Shown: positions 36,223 through 46,905 of the stretch, one piece after another
Position numbering within the stretch: the first letter of the stretch is position 1
How the letters are laid out: every line of letters begins with the position of its first letter
NCBI RefSeq assembly: GCF_000001735.4
Contig: NC_003071.7
Coordinates: forward strand, 11,773,151 to 11,837,150
Reading direction: 5' to 3'
Length of the DNA stretch: 64,000 nucleotides
Source: Arabidopsis thaliana
Taxonomy: Eukaryota; Streptophyta; Magnoliopsida; Brassicales; Brassicaceae
Notes under the pieces: model-generated
The model's input: the letters and a program-made list of their open reading frames with translations, nothing else
What the model was told of the DNA's origin: nothing
Database searches by the model: none
Program-made: the position numbers and the translations under genes

Positions 36223-37710
36223 ATGTTACTAATCATATCATTCACCATCGTCTCCTTCTTCTTCATCATAATATTCTCACTCTTTCACTTACTCTTCCTT
36301 CAAAAACTACGTTACTGCAACTGCGAGATCTGTCATGCTTATCTCACTTCAAGCTGGAAAAAAGACTTCATCAATCTCAGTGATTGGTACACTCATCTTC
36401 TCCGGCGGTCTCCGACGTCAACGATCAAAGTACACGTCTTAAACAGCGTTATCACAGCGAATCCATCAAACGTTGAACATATCCTCAAAACCAATTTCCA
36501 CAATTACCCAAAAGGCAAACAATTCTCTGTTATCCTCGGTGATCTTTTAGGCCGTGGAATCTTCAATTCCGATGGTGACACGTGGCGTTTCCAGAGAAAA
36601 CTCGCGAGTTTGGAACTTGGAAGTGTTTCTGTAAGAGTTTTCGCTCATGAGATTGTTAAGACCGAGATCGAGACACGTCTTCTTCCGATATTGACTTCGT
36701 TTTCCGACAATCCTGGTTCTGTTTTGGATCTACAAGATGTGTTTAGAAGATTCTCGTTTGATACGATTAGTAAATTGTCGTTTGGGTTTGACCCAGATTG
36801 TCTCCGGTTACCTTTTCCGATATCGGAATTCGCCGTCGCTTTCGATACGGCGTCGTTGTTATCGGCGAAACGAGCTTTAGCTCCGTTTCCTCTGTTATGG
36901 AAAACCAAAAGGCTTTTAAGAATTGGTTCTGAGAAAAAGCTTCAAGAATCTATCAATGTGATAAACCGGTTAGCTGGTGATTTAATCAAGCAACGGAGGT
37001 TAACCGGTTTGATGGGTAAAAATGATTTGATTTCTAGATTCATGGCGGTTGTGGCGGAGGACGATGATGAGTATCTCCGAGACATCGTTGTGAGTTTTCT
37101 ATTGGCTGGTCGGGATACGGTAGCTGCTGGTTTAACCGGATTTTTCTGGTTATTGACCCGTCATCCGGAAGTGGAGAACCGGATCCGGGAAGAACTGGAC
37201 CGGGTTATGGGGACCGGTTTTGACTCAGTCACTGCTCGTTGCGATGAAATGAGAGAGATGGATTATTTGCATGCGTCGCTGTACGAGAGCATGAGATTGT
37301 TTCCGCCGGTTCAATTCGATTCCAAATTCGCTTTAAACGATGACGTTTTGTCTGATGGTACATTTGTGAATAGTGGGACTAGAGTCACGTACCATGCTTA
37401 TGCAATGGGTCGGATGGACCGGATCTGGGGCCCGGATTACGAAGAGTTTAAACCAGAGAGGTGGTTGGATAACGAAGGTAAGTTCCGGCCCGAGAATCCG
37501 GTTAAGTACCCGGTTTTCCAGGCCGGAGCTAGGGTTTGTATCGGGAAAGAGATGGCTATCATGGAGATGAAATCCATAGCTGTGGCAATCATTAGGAGGT
37601 TCGAAACACGGGTCGCAAGTCCCGAAACAACCGAGACACTCCGGTTTGCGCCTGGTTTAACTGCGACGGTTAACGGTGGATTGCCGGTTATGATCCAAGA
37701 AAGGAGTTAG
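36223..37710 (+). CDS. CYP94C1: CYP94C1, jasmonoyl-isoleucine oxidase
   Basis: An intronless cytochrome P450 of 495 aa. CYP94C1 carries out omega-oxidation of JA-Ile, taking 12-hydroxy-JA-Ile to 12-carboxy-JA-Ile and so switching off the jasmonate signal (established for Arabidopsis). An N-terminal hydrophobic anchor (about residues 1-28, Ile/Phe/Leu-rich) places it in the ER membrane. The I-helix motif is AGRDT (295-299), the K-helix ExxR is ESMR, the PERF-like motif is FKPERW, and the haem loop FQAGARVCIG has its axial Cys at 439. I use the ATG at 36223; an upstream in-frame ATG at 36130 would add a 31-residue Ser-rich extension before the anchor and is unlikely. Confidence 0.97.
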   Translation: MLLIISFTIVSFFFIIIFSLFHLLFLQKLRYCNCEICHAYLTSSWKKDFINLSDWYTHLLRRSPTSTIKVHVLNSVITANPSNVEHILKTNFHNYPKGKQFSVILGDLLGRGIFNSDGDTWRFQRKLASLELGSVSVRVFAHEIVKTEIETRLLPILTSFSDNPGSVLDLQDVFRRFSFDTISKLSFGFDPDCLRLPFPISEFAVAFDTASLLSAKRALAPFPLLWKTKRLLRIGSEKKLQESINVINRLAGDLIKQRRLTGLMGKNDLISRFMAVVAEDDDEYLRDIVVSFLLAGRDTVAAGLTGFFWLLTRHPEVENRIREELDRVMGTGFDSVTARCDEMREMDYLHASLYESMRLFPPVQFDSKFALNDDVLSDGTFVNSGTRVTYHAYAMGRMDRIWGPDYEEFKPERWLDNEGKFRPENPVKYPVFQAGARVCIGKEMAIMEMKSIAVAIIRRFETRVASPETTETLRFAPGLTATVNGGLPVMIQERS

Positions 37711-39709
37711 ACTCATAAAAGCATTAAGTCAAGATATATAATAATACTTAATGAAAACCATAGATAGAGTCTTTGTTCTCTAACTGACCAATTATTGTTA
37801 ACATGCAAACACACTTGTTGACAACAATTATGTGTACCATTATCTCTTATTTAATTTAGCAAAGCCAAGTGGGTCTTAAGTTCTTTGGAATCTTAATTGT
37901 ATAATGCTTAAAGTTAATATGATTACGTAATTGACCCAAGAAAGGCGTTCAGATTTATGGTAAACTTGAATAGTTTACTTAAGAAGTTAAGAGGATGGTT
38001 TATGATAACATTGCTTATTTCACACGAATGTGTGTATACTATATATATACGAATGTAGTGATTACTATTGCGGATTGAAGAATCTGAGTTTTTATTGGAT
38101 AATTAGATAGATAACCATTAATTGTTAAATAGTTTTAAAAGTTCAGTTCATTTTTACTAAAAAATTTATTCTTTCCATCAACAATTTATCTTGATTTTAA
38201 GAAAAACTCTTTCTCAATCCCTCGGAGAGATTCTCTCGTTTTTTCGAAAGACACTGCTCATCTTCTCTTTCACTTGAAAATGAGCTAGAAAGTAACATAG
38301 TGACACATATCTTTATTTTAGGCCAGACATTCCAAAAAACATCTTTCTATTTTCTGATTTTTTTTTTCTGGTTTCTGACCAAAGTACGTTCGTATTTTTT
38401 TTTTTTATCTACCGAATTAAAAGTTGGGAAATCCATGAAAATATCTTACTAGTGTTTTCTCGATTTCGACATGTATGTTTTCTATTTGTAGAAGATTTTT
38501 CTTCTAATGGCTGGACTCACACAAAACATTTAACGCAAAAGTTTAATTTAAAATATAAAGTATGGTAACGGATTATTTTAATTTAATACATGTTGTAGTG
38601 TTAATTTATGATTTGATTTTTAGAAAAACAACAATATATTTATTTAAATATAACATGAAAATAAATTTATAATTAAAAGTACAACCTCAAATAAAATCAT
38701 ATTTAATTTGAGTGTTGGTTTATAATATTTAGAATCCCCACACAAAAATTTATGGATCTAAGTAAATAATATAAACCAAATTAATACTTGGTCAAGAACA
38801 AAATTAGGACGATCAATATAACATTGTACTATTACATAACGTAACCAAATTTTTTTACTGTTACCATGTACTTGTTTATGAATATCTTATTAAGAACCAC
38901 TTTAAAAGATCATGATATTTCAAAATAATTGTTTTCCAAAACACATAATATATTAACACAATCATAATATTCCCACAAATAAATTGACTCTTAGTAAGTC
39001 TTGGTCATCTAAAAGACTTAAAGAATCATGATTAATATATGTAAGGGGAATGTTGAAGTCGTTTTGGTGCCCATAGTTTTAACATGAGGTGGCATCTAAT
39101 AAACTATTTTAGAACATGGAATATATATATAGTTATATCACATACCCTATTGGTCTAAATGGTGCAATAGTTTGAAAAATTATTGAGAAAAAGTTGTGGA
39201 ATTTTGTTTGCTAACATTCTTTTAACAAATAAAAAGTTGAAAAAATTTAGTCACATCATTTATTTATATAACGTATTTAAAATTTTATGTTTTGTTATTA
39301 GTTTTATAATAAATTATGACTACTTTCATTATAAATCACATTATTTAAACATATAAAAAGTTGAAAAAATTACTCACATAATTTACTTATATATAACGTA
39401 TTTAAAACTTTATGTTTTGTTATTACTTTTTAAAATAAATTATGACTACATTCATATTATAAATCAAGAGTTTAAAAAATTCATTAAATAGTTTACATGA
39501 AAACTATAAAAAAAGTTTAGTTAACGTTTGTTTATTTGTTTATATACTTATACAATTTTGTTTTTGATATCAGTGGGTCGACAAAACACAATCCATAACT
39601 CAGATCATTATTACGCATGATTTATTGGATTCGAATTCTGGTGGGAAATGTTACAAACACTTCCCCTGCTCTCTTTGCCTTTTTTGTTGTTTGTAATCTC
39701 TAATTTGCC
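37711..39709. other. AT-rich spacer downstream of CYP94C1
   Basis: CYP94C1 3' UTR, then about 1.9 kb of AT-rich sequence with a two-copy 124-bp tandem repeat near its right end. No gene or RNA is supported. Confidence 0.5.
39231..39480. repeat. Two-copy tandem repeat, 124-bp unit
   Basis: Units begin AAAAAGTTGAAAAAATT at 39231 and 39355. Each contains a TATAACGTATTTAAAA block, TTTATGTTTTGTTATTA and AATAAATTATGACTAC in the same order, with scattered substitutions. Non-coding and AT-rich. Confidence 0.8.
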
Positions 39710-39932
39710 TTTTTTTTTTTTTTTTTTTTTTTGATAACCCAGATATCCTAACAGTCCTCGACAAGTCGGTTCGCTCAGACTAGCCACGTGGCTGGCCAAA
39801 TGGCACTCCACGTGTCGGCTCCTGAAACGCTGCAGCATGTGAATTCCGCAGTGACCGGGGCTCGAACTCGTGATGGCGGGTATCTCAGCTGAGGGTCCTA
39901 TACCACCAGAGCTAGAGGCTCTGGTTTGCCTT
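39704..39932 (-). mobile_element. tRNA-derived SINE with short target duplication
   Basis: On the minus strand the element starts at 39924 with ACCAGAGCCTCTAGCTC and has an A box (TAGCTCTGGTGG, plus-strand 39903-39914) and a B box (GAGTTCGAGCCCC, about 39858-39870). It continues with a roughly 120-bp unrelated body and ends in a run of more than 20 A (plus-strand T run, 39711-39732). The direct repeat TTTGCCTT flanks it (39704-39711 and 39925-39932). This is the classic layout of Brassicaceae SINEs, which are copied by LINE machinery. The intact internal promoter and long uninterrupted A tail suggest a fairly young insertion. I cannot name the subfamily. Confidence 0.85.
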
Positions 39933-40798
39933 CATCTTGTCGTTATTAAACATGGTCTAAGTCCAATTTACAAAATAAAGCACATTTCGTTACAGTTGAA
40001 AAAAGCTACTTATTTGGATAACTAGATAAATATGGAATTGTAAGACTTTGCGGCCCGTGGGTTTATTTATTCATAAAGAAATGTGATTGAGAAATTGAAA
40101 AGAGACACGTTGAAAATGTGAAGTGCGTGGTGGATGTAGAGGTGGAATCAATTTTGGTAAAGTGGTCCTTATTATTAAGCATCCTGTAAATTAAGCAATG
40201 ACAAAGACGGCTAACTAATTAACAATCTTACAATTTTCACATAGTCCACATTTTTAATATATATCTTCTCTAATCTACTTTTGAGTTATGCCGATCACGA
40301 TCACGATAATATCTCGATACCTATGAATATGACCAAGTAACAATATAAACATCAGATATTCTTTGCCGGTGTAGTTATGTATTGATGTTTGATCACATGA
40401 TTTCACCAATCCCACTGAGAGGTCACAATTATGTCGACAACTTTGTTCCATCTGATGTCTAAGAATGTCCAAAAGTAGATTTGACATGTCGACTGTTCTA
40501 AGCAAAACGGCGGATCGAATTAATATTGGATCAGTACAAGTGTACCACTTGTTTTCATAATTGTATCCATACAATACAATAAGAACTTTGAAAAGTATAT
40601 ACATAATTTCTTTATAAAAAAAATATATTCATAAAACGAAGACGCAAAATGAATATACTTTTTTGTCTCTAAATTTTGTTTTGTTTAAATTGCTCGTACA
40701 TTCAGTACAAACAAAATCTGGTTAAATATGATACATATTTTAGTAAGAACTTGGTTTGACTCCAAAAAATGGTTGGAGCTCCTAAAAAAACCAATTAT
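39933..40798. other. Spacer between SINE and eIF5B-like gene
   Basis: AT-rich, without a gene I can support. A 109-codon minus-strand frame at 40275-40604 shows no known domain and is not called. Confidence 0.45.
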
Positions 40799-42852
40799 TC
40801 AACATATATATGCCTGATACTGATCGAATAAATGATACATGATATCAGAGCAGAAGATTTTAACTTCCATTTCGTCAGCAAGTTCACGAGCCTCTGTAGT
40901 CACTTCCACGTCTAAAGCCAAAATTGTAGCAAATTCCTTTTTCCTCTCGAGCATCACTCCCGCCTTCATTACATCCTTCTTTTGCACAGGCCCTATGCCA
41001 ATACCACCAACAGGTAACTTTACAGCTGGGGACTTCAAGAATTCAAGCAATGCTTCCAAAGAACCTAATGTAGACGCTTGTATATAAACTCCTTCACCAC
41101 TTTTGTCAATCCTGCTCAAAACTGAGTTTACATCTTCCATAACCAACTCCTTAATTGCTTCGATGTCATCATCAGGTCCAACGACATGCAGGGCAGTACC
41201 AACAATTACATGTTCAAGGTCCTTTTAAACACAACCAAAAAATGGAAAATAATATTCAGGATGTGATCATTAATTAAAAGAGACTAGAAATTAAGATTAA
41301 TGTAGTATCAGTCCAATCACCTTGGCAATAATATTGATACACTCTGCAGCCTTTATTACTTCGTGATGTACATGATTACCCTGAAATACCAGACCAAGAA
41401 TTCTCATTGTGTATAGAAAAAGTACGTAATGGTATTTGCATGAACTATAATTTCTTAAGGAATAACAGTAATAAGTACATTCACATGCAACTCCTTTATT
41501 GGATGAGGAGTCAGTAATGCTCTAATCGTTGTGACAATAGGTCCCTAAAATATAAGAAGATATAAGATCATTATTTAAGTTCTAAGTATTATCCAATGCA
41601 TTACTTATTTGAGTTTGGATAATAAGTTTTTACTTGCCTGTAGACCACAAACGACGATTTGACCACCTTCATGGAGTTCACCATTTACCAACACAACATC
41701 AATCGTTGTACCATAGCCTTCCATAACTTTGACCTCTAGGACAGTACACTGCTTAACAGTTTCAAGAAAGGATCAGAATCCAACATGCTGAAGTATTGTA
41801 CAAACAAGTGTTACCTAAAAGAGAAAAGGAGCAAGACCTGCACTTTGTCAACATATGTAATTAGTTTCTCAACCATTGTTTTCTGAGTCAATTGAACCAA
41901 CAACAACAATAGATCTGGGATCCCTTCCCCACTGAAATATCAAGAACCAAAATTACTCAACCATTTAGGATAAATTACAAACAATAAACAAAGAGAGACT
42001 CATATACCTAATAGCACAAGTAGGAACAATACTAAAAGTTTCTCCCATTTCTTTATTCTTGTAATAAAGCTCACTGTTGAGTCCTTGCTCCTTAAACTGG
42101 TTTATAATCTGTAATACCAATGAAACAACATATACACAAAGTGATAGCTCAAACCCATAGATGATGATAAACTCTAGATGAATAACTTACCTCATTCAGC
42201 CTCATGTTAAATTCATTTATAACATCTTTAGTTTGTTGCTTCATCGCCTCCAAGATAGGAGCATTTTCACATATTCTCCATCCATATAGCCTATCCACCT
42301 ATAAGTACATTGAAAATTTTATTTTCCATAAAAACATTTACACCATAGAACAAAACAAATCACAAACAGTTTTACCTTATTCAATGCAATAATGAACTCC
42401 GTATTCTTCATTCTCAGAAGATTTAGACATTCTATAGTTTGTGGCTCTAACCCATGCATTATGTCAACAACCAAAATTGCAAAGTCACACAAACCTAAGC
42501 CTCTTGAGCGAAGATTTGTGTAGAACTCGTAACCAGGTGTATCGATAAACAGTGGACGTGGCACCTTAAGTTTTGTATCGGATTTCAGTTCCATGGTCTT
42601 CTCTAGGATGTTTCTCGCTGAGAGATATGTTGCACCCATCTTCTGAGTGGTACCTCCAGCCTCGCCTTCTTGTACATTTCCTGTGATGTAATCTAACAGC
42701 TTTGTTTTACCAGTATCGATATGACCCATCATACAGCAAATGGGAGAACGGACTTTGTCTTCCTCGGAGAGCTTATTACGTCTAGAGTGTTCATCGCCAA
42801 CAATTTGCTGCTTATCATCTCCACCTCGAGCACTCGGCTTCTTCAGATCCAT
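40799..42852 (-). CDS. Short eIF5B-like GTPase (eIF2 family protein)
   Basis: Eight exons (minus: 42376-42852, 42191-42298, 42008-42108, 41838-41931, 41638-41748, 41485-41544, 41321-41380, 40799-41221) give 477 aa. Compared with eIF5B (about 1,200 aa or more, joins ribosomal subunits) it lacks the long charged N terminus and domain IV, and keeps the G domain, domain II and domain III. Motifs: G1 GHIDTGKT (43-50), switch [13 protein letters not shown]3 DTPGY (104-108; eIF5B has DTPGH), G4 NKVD (158-161), G5 PTCAISGEG. The His that activates water in translational GTPases is therefore Tyr. Intron 5 uses a GC donor (CAG|GCAAGT). The protein could be an inhibitory or degenerating paralogue. I recall At2g27700. 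Confidence 0.88.
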
Positions 42853-43778
42853 TGCTAAACAATCGAATAAGCTTTACCTTATATGGGAGATGACTTGATC
42901 GACAAGGTTGAGACAGAAAACGAGAATTAGCTATGATTTTTTCTTTGTGAAACTTCCTATACGGTGGAGCAAACACGTTGTGTAGATATATACCGATTCT
43001 AAGTATGTAACGATGCTGCTTAAATAATTTCTAGACCATGCAAGATATAATTGTTTTTTCTCGGATTAAGATTCATTTACATAAATGATTTTAAATGGAA
43101 TGAAATCTACTATATATTAAAAGGTAAATTTTTGTAAATCTTTAATTATTATTCATATCCAATGCCATTAATGTTTTTATATAATACATTTTAAAGATTT
43201 TTCTAACTTACTTAAAAGGATAAAAAATAAAAAAGATTACACATATAGACACAATCTAGCTACTGCAAAAAAGATTTTTTTAAAAAGCATAAATCTACTT
43301 TATTTACTAATTATAAATTTAATTTGTTTCACTTTTATTAGTGATAACAAGATTAATTGTTTTGTTTACACAAACAATATTGTTTTATGATTTCACTTAT
43401 ATGAACATTATTATCAAGAGTTATAAAGTTTGCAAAAGAAATAGGTTTTTATTGACTGAAGAATTGAGAAATTTTCTCATCACCTTTAAAATTAATATTG
43501 GGCCTAGCGATGAACCGGGCCAACGCCCATTAAACATATCCGATAATAGTTTAAACCCGGAGAGACTCAAAGTAGAGAAAACCCTAATTGTATATAAACT
43601 AAAAATACTTCCTTAATTCTTCACTTCTTCATCGCCGTCTGCACAAAACCCTAATCTCACAATCTCCTACGAGATCTATCAGTCTCCACGGTAAACGACA
43701 CTAATCCATTTCAATTTCTCCATCGTCTTCTCCGATCAAATTCTCCATTTACTTATCTGTTCACTATTTTTCCAGAAG
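42853..43778. other. Divergent region: eIF5B-like promoter and RPP2B promoter/leader
   Basis: The left side is the leader and promoter of the eIF5B-like gene. The central AT-rich part begins at 43106 with TCTACTATATATTAAAAGG, reminiscent of Arabidopsis Helitron 5' ends, but no 3' end is found. The right 280 bases are the ribosomal-protein promoter and leader. Confidence 0.5.
43497..43654 (+). promoter_or_regulatory. Telo-box and TGGGCC-type promoter of RPP2B
   Basis: TTGGGCC near 43498 and GGGCCAACGCCCAT near 43517 resemble site II elements, which bind TCP factors. Telo-boxes AAACCCTAA stand at 43579-43587 and 43646-43654. The combination coordinates ribosomal-protein genes in growing plant cells (established). 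The pyrimidine-rich leader also fits a TOR-responsive ribosomal-protein mRNA. Confidence 0.75.
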
Positions 43779-44520
43779 ATGAAGGTTGTTGCCGCATACT
43801 TGCTCGCTGTTTTGAGCGGAAAAGCTTCACCAACCAGTGCCGATATCAAGACTATCCTTGGATCAGGTTCGTTTTGATGAATCGCAATCGATTTCATTAC
43901 AATATGATTAGATTCGTTGTTTGAGTCGCTGGAGAATTCGATTTGAAATCTTTATTAGATAGTTGAGAACTTGCTTAAGCTGAAATGATATGTATATTAG
44001 GGATTTTTATGGTTCCTATCGACTTAAACGGTGTTTATGATAGTCGAGATGCGTAAGTATTGTTAAGAGTAATGATTTAGTGAACAATGGGATACAATAA
44101 TGAGTTTGGGATGATTGATGGAATGTGGCATTGTTGTTTTTGTTTGGTGTTGCAGTTGGTGCTGAGACAGAGGATTCTCAGATTGAGCTTTTGTTGAAGG
44201 AAGTGAAAGGAAAAGATTTGGCTGAGTTGATTGCTGCTGGAAGGGAGAAGTTAGCTTCAGTGCCGTCTGGTGGCGGAGGTGGTGTTGCGGTTGCTTCTGC
44301 TACATCTGGAGGTGGAGGAGGTGGTGGTGCTTCTGCTGCTGAGTCCAAGAAAGAAGAGAAGAAGGAAGAAAAGGAAGAATCCGATGATGTAAGTTTACTT
44401 TCCTTCTAACAAAAGTCTTGATCTTAATAGTAGCTTGAAATTTAACCTAAAAATGATGGCTCACTTGTGTGTGTTTTTGTTTTTAATTTGCAGGACATGG
44501 GTTTCAGTCTATTCGAGTAA
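43779..44520 (+). CDS. RPP2B: 60S acidic ribosomal protein P2 (RPP2B)
   Basis: Three exons (43779-43866, 44156-44388, 44494-44520) give 115 aa. P2 pairs with P1 on the lateral stalk of the 60S subunit and recruits and stimulates elongation-factor GTPases. The N-terminal dimerisation domain begins [15 protein letters not shown], followed by a Gly/Ala hinge ([20 protein letters not shown]), a Lys/Glu-rich block and the conserved C-terminal tail [11 protein letters not shown] that binds eEF2. The last exon encodes only DMGFSLFE. It is the first of a tandem pair 1.0 kb apart. Confidence 0.97.
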
Positions 44521-45545
44521 GCTGGTAGTAGCATGAAAAGTCCGGTTTTGTTGTCCTCTTTTAATATTGTAACCTTTTGAAATCTATATGTTGTTGTTGT
44601 TTAGTTTGTATTCGATCATCTTTTTTAGACATTGCTGAAATTCTCAAGAGTTTTTGACCCGAATGTCATTTGCACTTTGTTGTTAGCATTTCTGCTTCTA
44701 TCTCAATCGCCTTTGTCACTCTGGAGTTTTTAGTAGCCAACAAAAGCATTGGTCCTAGTCATGGTCTTAAATCTTGACTCGAATGGTGATGAGATACCTC
44801 TAGCCTTGACTTTGCTAATGATACGTTGTCGTTCATTTGGAACCTAGATTCAGATTCGGCTTACGTATGACTTCAAGAATAGTATTATTGTAAGAAAAGG
44901 ATAAAAAAAAAATTCTAGTCTTGAATTGTTCCCCCTTCAATGCCGTCCAATATGTAAATACATCATAATTCGTATGAGAAAATAACTAGACTATGCTAAA
45001 ACTTTGACACCACAAATTTATTAGTAACTTGCAAAACATATCACTTGTCAACTACATATACCGAGAAATGCCATACGCAGGCGATGTTTCGGAAACAACA
45101 GGTGTAGAGTTGAAGCTACTTTTGATGTCATCGACCAAGAAGGTGCTATAGAAGACGAGGTTAGAGGTGAAATCCCATCCATCAAACAAAATAAAACTAG
45201 AGAATTGTATAATCTGGTCGTTCTCTTCTCAACATCAATATTACCCGTCAATCGAAATATTGAGCCCATATAAATATGGGCTTGAAAGAACTGGGCCTAA
45301 ATAAAATTTTAAATTCGGAGATACATTGATAAGATTAAAAACCCTAAGCGTATATAAATCATATAGTTTTCATTTTTTCGTACTTCTTCTCCATCGCCGT
45401 CTAAAAACCCTAATCTCACTCCGCCTCCTGCGAGATCCATCAACACTTCCGCAGTAAGCGCCTCCATTTCCATTTCTCTCTCCTTCTTCTCCTACGTAAT
45501 CGTACTATGTTTGATTTTTGATCTGTTTTTGTTTTTCTTCAGAAA
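44521..45545. other. Spacer between the two P2 genes
   Basis: RPP2B 3' UTR, an AT-rich spacer, then the RPP2A promoter and leader from about 45260. No additional gene is supported. Confidence 0.55.
45262..45413 (+). promoter_or_regulatory. Telo-box and TGGGCC-type promoter of RPP2A
   Basis: AGCCCATATAAATATGGGCT (about 45264-45283) is a palindrome carrying site II halves on both strands. CTGGGCC lies at 45290 and telo-boxes AAACCCTAA at 45339-45347 and 45405-45413. The architecture mirrors that of RPP2B, so the two genes should be co-regulated. Confidence 0.75.
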
Positions 45546-46220
45546 ATGAAGGTTGTTGCTGCGTTTTTGCTTGCCGTCTTGAGCGGGAAAGCTTCCCCAA
45601 CCACTGGCGATATCAAGGATATTCTTGGATCAGGTTCGTGACTTTGATTTGAGCATTGGAATGTATACATGATTATTCTAGTAGTGAGAATTTGTTTAAC
45701 TTGAAATGTTATTGGAACTAGGAATTGTATATGTTTGCTGGAAATGAACAGTGTGATGCAATAAGAGGCATTATGGTGTTGGTATTGGACTGTGTTGTTA
45801 TAGGTGATTGCTGTAATTGTGGTGGAGGAAGAATTGATGGAGTGTGGCAATTGTTATGTTTGATTTTGCAGTTGGTGCTGAGACAGAGGATTCTCAGATT
45901 GAGCTTTTGTTGAAGGAAGTGAAAGGGAAAGACTTGGCTGAGCTAATTGCTGCTGGAAGGGAGAAGTTAGCTTCAGTACCATCAGGAGGTGGTGGTGGTG
46001 TTGCGGTTGCTTCTGCTACATCTGGAGGTGGAGGAGGTGGTGGTGCTCCTGCTGCTGAGTCCAAGAAAGAAGAGAAGAAAGAAGAGAAAGAAGAATCCGA
46101 TGATGTAAGTTTTACTTTCTTTCTGACAACAGTTTTTTATCTCTTCAAATGAAATGATGGCTCACATGTTGTGTGTTTTGTGTCAATTTGCAGGACATGG
46201 GTTTCAGTTTGTTCGAGTAA
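45546..46220 (+). CDS. RPP2A: 60S acidic ribosomal protein P2 (RPP2A)
   Basis: Three exons (45546-45633, 45872-46104, 46194-46220) give 115 aa with exon lengths (88, 233, 27) identical to RPP2B. The protein differs from RPP2B at only a few positions (for example F for Y at residue 7, and SPTTGDIKD for SPTSADIKT). The role is the same, as the P2 half of the ribosomal stalk. Exon 2 of both genes is almost identical at the DNA level while intron 1 is not alignable, which suggests recent conversion or strong constraint on the coding part. Confidence 0.97.
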
Positions 46221-46905
46221 TGCGGTATACTTGGCATTTGGTTTTGCTGTACCCTTTCGAAATCTTTATGTCGTTGTTTAGTTTGTTGTATTCGACTATC
46301 TTCTTAGACTTTGCTGAAATTCTCAAGAGATTTTTTTACTCAAACATCAGTCCACTTGTGATTGGCATTTATATTTCAAACTATTGCCTTAGTTACATCT
46401 TCAATAGTCCACTTATGAACGATCTTTAGTAAATTCTCTTATTCACTCGCTTACTAAGAATTAAACCTAAAGAGAATACAGAAGAATTCCCTAGAGTAAG
46501 GATTTGGTGTAGTGTAAAACAGACTCTTCCCTCTTTGTATTGTTCAGATTCTGGAAACATAAGATATGTGAATCCAATCAACACAGTACTCGAGATATGT
46601 TCTGATAAAAAAAATGTTGGTACTAACAATTTCAGTTTGGATGGGAAGGATTATCCGAATAAAGATATACCTAATTCTGATCAAAAGAGAGCGAAAATAA
46701 GTCTCTGGAGTTTAGATTGAGAAACTAAATGTCAACAAACCGGAAACAAAAAAAAACTGTGTCAAGTAACAAAAACAAAAGAAAAGACTCAAAGAGAGTA
46801 GCAGCAACGTAAGATTTGATTCCAAAGTGTCTCACAAGGGAGGAATGAGTAATGCTACTCCCTGTTTTATTCACTCATCACAAGTCCATCAATCAATCTA
46901 TCTCT
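46221..46905. other. Convergent 3' spacer, RPP2A / IF1-like gene
   Basis: RPP2A 3' UTR on the left, AT-rich middle, 3' UTR of the IF1-like gene on the right. No other gene is seen. Confidence 0.5.

Noticed and set aside
39841-39924. A second tRNA gene
   Set aside because: The A- and B-box-like motifs do not fold into a cloverleaf and are followed by a body and an A tail, so this is the head of a SINE.
40275-40604. A 109-codon minus-strand frame
   Set aside because: No domain, no relation to the missing domain IV of eIF5B, and codon content like the AT-rich surroundings.
44125-44409. A frame starting MALLFLFGV before RPP2B exon 2
   Set aside because: This is intron read-through into exon 2; the P2 start is in exon 1 at 43779.
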